From DAOMOD01 sp035444205 (GTDB taxonomy: Bacteria; Pseudomonadota; Gammaproteobacteria; Xanthomonadales; BPKI01), in assembly GCA_035444205.1 (NCBI GenBank), contig DAOMOD010000001.1, positions 5,378-69,377 on the forward strand: DNA of 64,000 nt, written 5' to 3'. The notes below the pieces were generated by a model. The model was given only the letters and a program-made list of their open reading frames with translations, had not been told where the DNA came from and did no database searches. Within the stretch, counting starts at the first letter, position 1, and each line of letters opens with the position of its first letter. The position numbers and the translations under genes were made by a program. This document shows positions 55,943 to 64,000 of this stretch, piece after piece.

Positions 55943-57265
55943 TTATCTTTGTCTGAAAGGCGACCAGGCGGGCTCGCGCACGTCGCCGTCCGCAAGTACC
56001 AGCCGCTGCCGTACCCGCCCATCGGCGGACACGGCGTTCAGTACGCCTCTTCCCCCTTCGCGTGAAGCGTACAGAATCATGCTTCCGTTCGGCGCAAAAC
56101 TGGGCGATTCGTCCAGCGTGCCGGGCGAAATCAGGTGCATCTCACCCTCCCCGCCCAGTGTGCGGTCCAGAACAGCAATACGATACACATTACCCGCACC
56201 CTGTGCCATAGCGATGCGCCTGCCGTCGAAGGCGATGCTGGGGCGTGCGTTGTATTCGCCGCGGAAGGTGATGCGGGTGGCTTCGCCACCCTCGGCAGGC
56301 ACCTGATAGAGCTGCGGTTTGCCGGCGCGGTCGGAGGTGAAGATGATGTGCCGCCCGTCCGGCGTCCACACCGGCTCGGTGTCGATGGCGAAGTGGGTGG
56401 TCAGACGGGTGAGCTGGCGGCTGCTGAGGTCCATCACGTAGATCTCGGGGTTGCCGTCGCGCGAAAGGGTGAGCGCCAGACGGGTACCGTCCGGAGAGAA
56501 GCTGGGTGCGCCGTTGATGCCGCGGAACGAGGTCATCAGGTCACGCTGTGCGGTAGCCAGGTGCTGAATCCAGATGGCCGAATTGCCGCTCTCGAAGCTG
56601 ACATAGGCCAGTTTGCGGCCATCCGGCGACCAGGCTGGAGACATCAGGGGCTCGCGCGAACTGACTACGGTCCGCGGATTGTGACCATCGGCATCCGCCA
56701 CCATCAGCGTGTAGGTGATGTTGCCGCCGCTGCCCACTGCGGTGACATAGGCGATGCTGGTCCAGAAGGCGCCACGAACCCCAAGGATGTGCTCGTAGAC
56801 CATGTCCGAGATCTGGTGCGCCACGCTGCGCATTTCTGCCTGGCGACCGGTGACCGCCGTACCCAGCACGCGCACCTGCTTGGCGACATCGAACAGCTCG
56901 AACTCCACGCGGAAGGTGCCGATATCGGCATCCAGGATGCGCCCGATCAGCAGAAAGTCCTGGCGCAGCGTGCGCCAGGTGCCGTAGCGAACGTCGGCCT
57001 GGCGCACCGGCATCTCGACGATGTCCTGCACCGGCAGGGTGCGGAACTGGCCGGAACGGTTGAAATTGGCGCGGATCACCGAAGCGACGTCGGTGTCGGG
57101 CGGACTGCCGCTGCCCTCGAAGGCGAACGGCACCACAGTGATCGGCAGTGCGCTGGGGACGCCGTCGACGATGTCGATGGTCAGTCCCTGTGCCTGCGCC
57201 CGGTGCGGAGCGAGGACGAAGGCCAGGGCGAGGAGAGCGGAGAGCAGGATGCGGGTGGGGGTCAT
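55943..57265 (-). CDS. tolB: Tol-Pal periplasmic protein TolB
   Basis: 440 residues from ATG at 57265. Signal peptide ending HRAQA. N-terminal alpha/beta domain, then a six-bladed propeller from about residue 175 with repeated SPAWSPDGRKLAYVS, APSFSPDGTRLAL, EPVWTPDGRHIIFTSDR and PSFAPNGSMILYASR. TolB binds Pal at the outer membrane. It starts 2 bases after the tolA stop; the 67 bases before pal carry no visible feature. Confidence 0.98.
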   Translation of the reverse strand: MTPTRILLSALLALAFVLAPHRAQAQGLTIDIVDGVPSALPITVVPFAFEGSGSPPDTDVASVIRANFNRSGQFRTLPVQDIVEMPVRQADVRYGTWRTLRQDFLLIGRILDADIGTFRVEFELFDVAKQVRVLGTAVTGRQAEMRSVAHQISDMVYEHILGVRGAFWTSIAYVTAVGSGGNITYTLMVADADGHNPRTVVSSREPLMSPAWSPDGRKLAYVSFESGNSAIWIQHLATAQRDLMTSFRGINGAPSFSPDGTRLALTLSRDGNPEIYVMDLSSRQLTRLTTHFAIDTEPVWTPDGRHIIFTSDRAGKPQLYQVPAEGGEATRITFRGEYNARPSIAFDGRRIAMAQGAGNVYRIAVLDRTLGGEGEMHLISPGTLDESPSFAPNGSMILYASREGGRGVLNAVSADGRVRQRLVLADGDVREPAWSPFRQR

Positions 57266-57267
57266 CG

Positions 57268-58155
57268 TCAGCCGTCGTAGCGGAAGTTGAAGGTGATGTC
57301 GCGTTGGAATACCGATTCGTAGCCGGTGTAGGGCAGGGGCTGCGCGCGCAGCACGGCAGCCTCGATGGAGCGACGTGTCAGCTCGTCGCCGTTGCACGGC
57401 GACAGTACCTGGACGCTGATCACGTCGCCACCGGGAATCTGGATGATACGCAATCGGCATTGCAGTCCGGGTCGGGTGGTGTCGGGGCGCAGCCAGTTCT
57501 GGGTGACCGTCTGCTGGACGGCCAGCATGTAGCGTGCGGCGAGACCGGTGTCGGTGCCGAAGTTTCCGACCGGTTCGTCGGCACGAGGTTCCGTGCGCGG
57601 GCCCTCGACCGGCGCTGGCCGTTCCAGGTCGGCGAGTTGGGCCAGACGTTCCTGCTGCAGGCGCGCCTGGCGCTCGGCACGTTCGCGCTCGCTGCGTGCC
57701 TGCGCCAGCTCCGCCTGGCGGCGGCGGTCTTCCTCCAGCGCGCGACGGGCCGCTTCCGACCGGGCCTGGCGTTGGCGCTCCTGTTCGGACAGTTCGATCT
57801 GGCGCTGACGCTGTCGCTCCTGTTCCTCGCGCTGGGCGCGTTCGCGGCTCTGCTGCTGGGTCAGCGCGGCGGCACGTTCGCGGTCCACGGTATCCGGGCG
57901 TTGCAGGGGTTGCGCCGGTTCGGCTTTCGCCGGGGGCGGCGTGGCCCGCGGTTGCGGTGCGGGAGGTGGCGTTTCGGCAGGCGCCGCGCTGGGCACCGGT
58001 CCGGTCCACAGCACCGCCTCGATCGGCGCGCCGGCCACCGACAATGGACGGCTCTGCTTCTGCCACCAAAGGCCCATGGCGATCAGACCGAAGCAGATCA
58101 GGTGCACGCCGATCGACAGGGCGACCGAGCGAGCGTGGTCCTGCCAGGTTTCCAT
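57268..58155 (-). CDS. tolA: Tol-Pal energy-transducing protein TolA
   Basis: 295 residues. One N-terminal transmembrane segment (HLICFGLIAMGLWW), a Pro-rich stretch, then a long Arg/Gln/Glu-rich helix (about residues 90-180), then domain III beginning about YMLAVQQTVTQNWLRPD. TolA spans the periplasm and transfers the proton-motive force energised by TolQR to TolB/Pal. Shorter helix than in E. coli, as usual in this group. Confidence 0.96.
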   Translation of the reverse strand: METWQDHARSVALSIGVHLICFGLIAMGLWWQKQSRPLSVAGAPIEAVLWTGPVPSAAPAETPPPAPQPRATPPPAKAEPAQPLQRPDTVDRERAAALTQQQSRERAQREEQERQRQRQIELSEQERQRQARSEAARRALEEDRRRQAELAQARSERERAERQARLQQERLAQLADLERPAPVEGPRTEPRADEPVGNFGTDTGLAARYMLAVQQTVTQNWLRPDTTRPGLQCRLRIIQIPGGDVISVQVLSPCNGDELTRRSIEAAVLRAQPLPYTGYESVFQRDITFNFRYDG

Positions 58156-58168
58156 CGTCGTGACCAGG

Positions 58169-58609
58169 TCAATTCCCCCTTCTGTCGCCGACCGGCTGGC
58201 TCATCAGTCCGACCTTGGCCACGCCGGCCTGCTGCAGCACCACCATGATCTGGTAGATATCGCCGTAGCTGACCCGTTCGTCGCCGCCGATCAGCACCGG
58301 CACATTGGGGTTGTTGCGCACGAAGGCGCCGATGCGTGCGCCGAGCGTCACCGCGTCGATCTCCTCGGGCAGTTCGCCGGACAGGCGCAGATACAGGCGT
58401 CCGGCCTGGTCGATCTCTACCAGCACCGGATCCTTTTCCTGCTCCAGCGTCTTCGCCTCCGCCTGCGGAAGCTGGATGTCGACGCCCAGGGTGAGCAGCG
58501 GGGCCGTGACCATGAAAATGATGAGAAGCACCAGCATGACGTCGATATAGGGGACGACATTGATTTCGGCCATCGGCCGACGCTTCTTGTGTTTGATCGT
58601 CACCGGCAT
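58169..58609 (-). CDS. tolR: Tol-Pal proton-channel protein TolR
   Basis: 146 residues. One transmembrane segment with the proton-conducting Asp in VVPYIDVMLVLLIIFMVTAP, followed by a periplasmic ExbD-like domain (GELPEEIDAVTLGARIGAFV, LIGGDERVSYGDIYQIMVVL). It forms the TolQR ion-powered motor in the inner membrane. 13 bases from tolA. Confidence 0.98.
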   Translation of the reverse strand: MPVTIKHKKRRPMAEINVVPYIDVMLVLLIIFMVTAPLLTLGVDIQLPQAEAKTLEQEKDPVLVEIDQAGRLYLRLSGELPEEIDAVTLGARIGAFVRNNPNVPVLIGGDERVSYGDIYQIMVVLQQAGVAKVGLMSQPVGDRRGN

Positions 58610-58619
58610 CGGAAATTCC

Positions 58620-59297
58620 TCAGTCGATGTGCGCCTGACGTTGCAGGATGGTGGAGAACTCCTCGCTGAACGCCTCGTAACGCGAGTGCAGGCGTTCCAC
58701 CTTGTGCGAATAGCGGTTGAAGGCGATCACTGCCGGAATCGCTGCGAACAGGCCCATGGCGGTGGCAATCAGCGCCTCGGAGATGCCTGGCGCCACCATG
58801 GCGATGGTCGCTTCCTTCACGTTGGCCAGACCCTGGAAGGCCAGCATGATCCCCCACACGGTGCCGAACAGGCCGACGTAGGGGCTGGTCGAGCCCACCG
58901 TGGCGAGGAACTCCAGGCTCTGTTCCAGGCGGTCGACCTCGCGGGACAGGCCCACACGCATGGCGCGCTGTGCGCCTTCCAGTTGTGCGCGCGGGTCGAT
59001 GGCACGCTTCTGCCTGAGCCGCGAGAACTCGCGAAAGCCGGCTTCGAAGATGCCGTCCAGTCCACTGACCTGCTCCTCGTCGGCGCTGATCTCCTTGTAC
59101 AGGGCGGCCAGGTCGGCGCCGGACCAGAAGCGCTCCTCAAAGGCGTCGGCGGCCGCCTCGGCGCGGTCGAGCATGGCCTTCTTGCGAAAGATGATGGCCC
59201 ACGAGGCGGCCGAGGCCAGCAGCAGGATGACCATCACCGCCTTGACCGGGATGCTGGCTTCGAGGATCAGCAGGAATATGTTGAGTTCGCCATTCAT
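58620..59297 (-). CDS. tolQ: Tol-Pal motor protein TolQ
   Basis: 225 residues with three transmembrane helices: an N-terminal one (ASIPVKAVMVILLLASAASW), then two near the C-terminus (YVGLFGTVWGIMLAF with the polar motor residues, and ALIATAMGLFAAIPAVIAFN). It is ExbB-like and forms the proton channel with TolR. It starts 6 bases downstream of ybgC. Confidence 0.98.
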   Translation of the reverse strand: MNGELNIFLLILEASIPVKAVMVILLLASAASWAIIFRKKAMLDRAEAAADAFEERFWSGADLAALYKEISADEEQVSGLDGIFEAGFREFSRLRQKRAIDPRAQLEGAQRAMRVGLSREVDRLEQSLEFLATVGSTSPYVGLFGTVWGIMLAFQGLANVKEATIAMVAPGISEALIATAMGLFAAIPAVIAFNRYSHKVERLHSRYEAFSEEFSTILQRQAHID

Positions 59298-59303
59298 GCG
59301 CGG

Positions 59304-59729
59304 CTATCCGGTAGTCGTCGTCTTGTGGGTATCGGAACGGAACAGGTCGGTCGGCAGGGCGGCCGGACGAAAGGTATCGGCTTCGAGGCAGGCTGCGGCC
59401 ACTTCCGCGGTCAGCAACAACTCGCCGTCGCGCAGGATGCGCTGGCCGAAATCCAGGCTGGCACGGCCACGCCGTGCAATCCAGGTCTGCACCTGCAGCA
59501 GATCGTCCAGACGGGCGGGCTTGAGAAAGCGCATCTTGACCCCTCGCAATACGAAGATCAGGCCCAGCGACTCGCGCATGCGGCTCTGCACCAGGCCGGC
59601 ATCGCGCAGCAGTTCGGTTCGGGCCCGCTCGAGGAACTTGAGGTAGGCCGCGTGGTAGACCACGCCGCCGCCGTCGGTATCCTCCCAGTAGACCCGTACC
59701 TGCCAGACAAAGGGGTCAGCCTGAATCAT
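59304..59729 (-). CDS. ybgC: Acyl-CoA thioesterase YbgC
   Basis: 141 residues, a hot-dog fold. The catalytic YWEDTDGGGVVYHAAYLKFLERARTE motif (split here: YWEDTDGGGVVYH then AAYLKFLERARTELL) carries Asp, with the His conserved. Family members hydrolyse short- or medium-chain acyl-CoAs and interact with acyl carrier protein. Precedes tolQ, as in most Tol-Pal operons. Confidence 0.95.
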   Translation of the reverse strand: MIQADPFVWQVRVYWEDTDGGGVVYHAAYLKFLERARTELLRDAGLVQSRMRESLGLIFVLRGVKMRFLKPARLDDLLQVQTWIARRGRASLDFGQRILRDGELLLTAEVAAACLEADTFRPAALPTDLFRSDTHKTTTTG

Positions 59730-59732
59730 CCT

Positions 59733-60770
<1,038 letters not shown>

Positions 60771-60778
60771 CTGGGGGC

Positions 60779-61083
60779 CGGGACTCGGGACTCGGGAATC
60801 GGGACTCGGGAATCGGGACTCGGGACCCGGGACCCGGGACCCGGGACCCGGAAAAAGCATCGCTCCTTGTGCGAGGGATCCAAGCCCCGACTGCAGTATT
60901 CCTTGACTGCCGCAATCGCCGGGACTCCCGTCCCTCCCACAGCCAAGGCGAAGGTAGAGTCGCCTCGACCCATGCCGGTGCGTAGCGTTTTGGTTGCATT
61001 CGGGTTGGACAACATGGCGATCGCAAGCATACCTTTACATCGTCGCCATGGCTTCAAACGACTCCCGACTTTCGACTCCCGAC
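60779..61083. repeat. Inverted GGGACTC/GGGACCC heptamer element (element D) between ruvA and ruvB
   Basis: Left array of GGGACTC, GGGAATC and GGGACCC heptamers (60779-60851), a 207-base spacer starting GGAAAAAGCATCGC, then a shorter complementary array CGACTCCCGACTTTCGACTC (61059-61083) ending just before the ruvA stop. The spacer also has GGGACTCCCG at 60921. Fills the otherwise gene-free 60771-61088 stretch. Confidence 0.85.
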
Positions 61084-61088
61084 CGCCG

Positions 61089-61688
61089 TCAGGCCCGCAG
61101 CGCCTGCTGCAACGCCTTCTTGATGATCGCCTCCGCTGCATCGCCTTGCTCGCGCGCCTTGTCGACCATGCGCGCCGCCTCGGCGGGTTTGTAGCCGAGT
61201 TGCTGCAGGGCCGCTATGGCTTCGGCCACGGGGTCCTGGGGTACCGCGCCACGACCGCTGCCGCTGATGACTGCGCCGGCGCCGAGGTCGGAGGCACGGT
61301 CGCGCAGTTCCACCAGCATGCGCTCGGCGGTCTTCTTGCCGATACCGGGAATGCGGGTCAGCGCGGTGACGTCGCCGGTCTGGATCAGGCGCGCGAAGTC
61401 CTCGACGCTGGCGCCCGACAGCACCGCCAGGGCGATCCTGGCGCCGACGCCACTCACCTTCTGCAGGTCGCGGAACAGACGCCGTTCCGCTTCACGCAGG
61501 AAGCCGTACAAGGCGACCGAGTCCTCCTTCTGCGCATGGTGGGTGAACAGGCTCACCTCGGCGCCGACGGCGGGCAGGTCGTAGAAGGTGCTCATCGGCG
61601 CCTCCAGCTCGTAGCCGACGCCATGCACGTCGATCACCAGCCACGGCGGCTGCTTGTGGATGAGGGTGCCTTTGAGTCGTCCGATCAT
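61089..61688 (-). CDS. ruvA: Holliday-junction binding protein RuvA
   Basis: 199 residues from ATG at 61688. The OB-fold N-terminus begins MIGRLKGTLIHKQPPWLVIDV, the helix-hairpin-helix pair is KVSGVGARIALAVLSG and RIPGIGKKTAERMLVELRD, and the C-terminal domain III (EAIAALQQLGYKPAEAARMV) binds RuvB. Both flanks carry inverted short-repeat elements. Confidence 0.98.
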   Translation of the reverse strand: MIGRLKGTLIHKQPPWLVIDVHGVGYELEAPMSTFYDLPAVGAEVSLFTHHAQKEDSVALYGFLREAERRLFRDLQKVSGVGARIALAVLSGASVEDFARLIQTGDVTALTRIPGIGKKTAERMLVELRDRASDLGAGAVISGSGRGAVPQDPVAEAIAALQQLGYKPAEAARMVDKAREQGDAAEAIIKKALQQALRA

Positions 61689-61714
61689 GGGAAATTCCAA
61701 GCAAGAGCCGTTCA

Positions 61715-61874
61715 CCGCAGAGTACGCAGAGTAAGCAGAGTAAAGCCTCAAACCAACCGTGGGAGCGGCGCAAGTCGCGACCATAGACGTCGCGCCATGC
61801 ACGTTATCGCAGAGTGCGCCACGCCTGCGTTTCTTTAGATCGCACTTCTCTGCGTTCTCTGCGGCCTCTGCGGT
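61715..61874. repeat. Inverted 9-mer element (element F) between ruvC and ruvA
   Basis: Left array CCGCAGAGTACGCAGAGTA with a further copy (61715-61744), about 100 bases of spacer, then CTTCTCTGCGTTCTCTGCGG and CCTCTGCGG (61845-61874) as the complement. The spacer holds a REP-like GTGGGAGCGGCGCAAGTCGC at 61759-61782. Arms of this CGCAGAG type are widespread in bacterial genomes. No gene is here. Confidence 0.8.
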
Positions 61875-61893
61875 TCAAACGCTTTTGCCTTGC

Positions 61894-62424
61894 CTAACGC
61901 CCGCGCCGCCGCCGGAGCAGCGCCGCCGCCTGCATGCCGGTGCGTTCGGCCAGGGTGCGCGTGTGGGCGTGGGTGATGGCCACGGCCAGGGCGTCGGCGG
62001 CGTCGGGCTGGAGCTTGCCGCGCAGGTTCAGCAGCACGCCGACCATGTGCTGCACCTGCGTCTTCTCCGCCGCGCCACGACCGACTACCGCGCTCTTGAT
62101 CTGCATCGGCGTGTACTCGTTGACGGGAAGGTCGCGCGACACCACCGCGCAGATCGCCGCGCCGCGCGCCTGCCCCAGCTTCAGCGAGGAATCGGGATTC
62201 TTTGCAAGGAACACGCGCTCGATGGCGACCTCCTGCGGCTGCCAGGCATCGATCAGACTCCAAAGGCCGTCGAGGATCGCCTTCAGTCTTAGCGTGAAAT
62301 CCTCGCGGTCGTTGAGCTTCAGCGTCTCGTGGTGGACATGCGTGCAACGTCCACCGGCATCGGCATCGACAACACCCACACCGGTGCGCACCGAGCCGGG
62401 GTCGATGCCGAGGATGCGGATCAT
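61894..62424 (-). CDS. ruvC: Holliday-junction resolvase RuvC
   Basis: 176 residues from ATG at 62424. The catalytic acidic residues are in ILGIDPGSVRTG (Asp8), VAIERVFL and the DAADALAVAITHAH motif. It cuts Holliday junctions bound by RuvAB. Its first 22 bases plus some of the upstream DNA are repeated at 62668-62689 after the second N gap, so the assembly upstream of the start is doubtful. Confidence 0.97.
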   Translation of the reverse strand: MIRILGIDPGSVRTGVGVVDADAGGRCTHVHHETLKLNDREDFTLRLKAILDGLWSLIDAWQPQEVAIERVFLAKNPDSSLKLGQARGAAICAVVSRDLPVNEYTPMQIKSAVVGRGAAEKTQVQHMVGVLLNLRGKLQPDAADALAVAITHAHTRTLAERTGMQAAALLRRRRGR

Positions 62425-62735
62425 TGGTCTGGATCCGTTTGAAGCCGGGACCCGGGACCCGGGACCCGGGACCCGGGAAAGGACCCGAGACTGGGCGTTC
62501 GTTGGTGTCGCAACAGCGCTCCGATGGGCGGGCAACTCCGGCCCTCTTCGCGCCGATCGACGATCGACTTTTCGTGTGGGCTCAAGTAGGCCTCTCGACG
62601 CGCGAGCGGTTCCCCGGGTCCCGGGTCCCGGGTCCCGGGTCCCGGGTCCCGGGTCCCNNNNNNNNNNCGATGCCGAGGATGCGGATCATTGGTCTGGATC
62701 CGTTTGAAGCCGGGACCCGGGTCCCGGGTCCCGAT
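62403..62735. repeat. GGGACCC element (E), a 54-bp duplication and a 10-N gap upstream of ruvC
   Basis: GGGACCC array (62448-62478), 133 bases of spacer with no gene, complementary GGGTCCC array (62612-62657), then 10 N (62658-62667). The 54 bases after the gap (62668-62721) are an exact copy of 62403-62456, including the first codons of ruvC, and run into a short GGGTCCC tail (to about 62733) before the yebC stop. Only one of the two copies may be real. Confidence 0.9.
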
Positions 62736-63476
<741 letters not shown>

Positions 63477-63552
63477 ATGCCTCGATTCTGTGCAGAAAAA
63501 CCGCCAAATGCTAGCACGCATCGGTCCACGGCGACTGCGTCTCCGCCGTCGG

Positions 63553-63621
63553 GTAGGAGCGGCGAAAGCCGCGAATGGCGGCTCGGATGCAACCGGCGAT
63601 CGCGGCTTTCGCCGCTCCTAC
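63553..63621. repeat. Paired inverted REPs (BIME), arms of 22 bp
   Basis: GTAGGAGCGGCGAAAGCCGC-GA (63553-63574) and its perfect complement (63600-63621) flank a 25-base spacer. The second copy supplies the TAG stop of the hydrolase gene that begins at the right edge of the window. Confidence 0.9.
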
Positions 63622-64000
63622 GCGGAAAATGGTTCCCCTGCGAATCTTCCGGTTTGCAGAAAGGCAAGGGTCTGCGCGATCGCTGCCCTGGAGAACAGCA
63701 GACCGCTGTGCGTGGTCGGGATTACGCAGTGGTCGGCGATGCCCGCCAGGCGTGTTTCCGACACCGAAACCGTACCGTCGTGCGGGCGCTCGATGCGCCC
63801 CGCCAGGAACCCCAGGCCGACGCTGCGGCTGCCGGCGATGACTCCGACCTCTGCATTGCCGTCCCAGCGTTCGAGGCCATCCGCCATGAGTCGGCGCGAT
63901 CGGCCGAGCACGGCGCGCAGGCCGCGCACGCCACCCAGACGACGCGCCACCAGGCTGCCGCACAGCGGCGAGCCGAGACACACCACGCGCGACACCGGCA
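63618..64000 (-). CDS. Alpha/beta hydrolase (lipase/esterase-like), C-terminal part
   Basis: The frame runs off the right edge; 125-127 residues of the C-terminus are visible. SRVVCLGSPLCGSLVARRLGG, AEVGVIAGSRSVGLG, HDGTVSVSETRLAGIADH (with the Asp and His likely from the catalytic triad) and THSGLLFS (His) match the end of PGAP1-like or other alpha/beta-hydrolase proteins. Its stop TAG (63618-63620) is in a REP. Nothing can be said about the N-terminus. Confidence 0.75.
   Translation of the reverse strand, partial: PVSRVVCLGSPLCGSLVARRLGGVRGLRAVLGRSRRLMADGLERWDGNAEVGVIAGSRSVGLGFLAGRIERPHDGTVSVSETRLAGIADHCVIPTTHSGLLFSRAAIAQTLAFLQTGRFAGEPFSA

Noticed and set aside
63477..63617. Promoter or small gene between yebC and the hydrolase
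   Set aside because: The only clear structure is the paired REP; frames here are too short and uncharacteristic.

Overview
This 64-kb window is a high-GC (roughly two-thirds G+C), densely coding piece of a gammaproteobacterial chromosome. Gene order and families (lptD-surA-pdxA; queE-cpoB-pal-tolBARQ-ybgC-ruvBAC-yebC; a ubiH plus second ubiquinone hydroxylase pair; GTAG-type REP palindromes; secreted proteins with recurring GSWF-type modules and a DGFE tail) suggest the Xanthomonadales/Lysobacterales, probably Xanthomonadaceae or Rhodanobacteraceae. Two runs of exactly 10 N (19004-19013 and 62658-62667) show it is a scaffolded draft assembly. I see no tRNA, rRNA, CRISPR array, prophage, transposase or integrase.

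Layout. 1-2482: end of lptD, surA and pdxA (outer-membrane biogenesis and vitamin B6). 2483-4199: two small unknown genes between REP clusters. 4200-7237: fdhD and a YdeP-type molybdopterin oxidoreductase, overlapping by 4 bases. 7238-8111: long non-coding leader. 8112-12748: the most unusual operon here, a lipoprotein with one CxxCH haem-c motif, a LodA-family quinoprotein that keeps the residues expected for a cysteine tryptophylquinone cofactor, and its LodB-like flavoprotein. 12841-15353 (minus): VOC protein, HDAC-family deacetylase, PduO-type cobalamin adenosyltransferase and an ECF-S-like membrane protein. 15602-18479: two ubiquinone hydroxylases and glutathione peroxidase, in a translationally coupled run. 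18775-23186 (minus): rlmM, a HAD dehalogenase, a nucleoside deaminase and glnS. 23352-27718: DUF2007 protein, membrane diguanylate cyclase, EamA transporter and msrA. 27881-32998: secreted metalloprotease, a lipoprotein, and divergent oxyR/peroxiredoxin. 33089-41592: cyclophilin, P-type ATPase, NnrU, aminotransferase, mdh, LOG protein, an ABM-like protein and an LpxR-like protein. 41676-46762: a large DGFE-tailed lipoprotein, then prpB and prpC of the methylcitrate cycle. 47118-53624: KefB-like antiporter, tandem Usp, fructosamine kinase, a secreted GSWF protein and a divergent ToxR-like/TPR regulator. 53809-63476 (minus): queE, the complete Tol-Pal locus, ruvBAC and yebC. 63618-64000: the C-terminal part of a predicted alpha/beta hydrolase.

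The intergenic DNA is unusually structured. There are GTAG-type REP palindromes, including an 87-bp tandem triplication. There are also at least six, perhaps seven, elements of a second kind: an array of short G-rich repeats, a spacer of about 90-210 nt and the complementary array in inverted orientation. Their unit sequence differs from locus to locus (GGGCCTA, GGGAGCA, GGGACTC/GGGACCC, a 9-mer based on CAGAGTACG), but five of them pass from arm to spacer through a similar GGGAAA-GC-like border, and two share spacer ends. Four genes (rlmM, msrA, prpB, the terminal hydrolase) take their TAG stop codon from, or directly at the edge of, one of these repeats. Two observations deserve follow-up first: the haem-lipoprotein/LodA/LodB operon and the inverted short-repeat elements.
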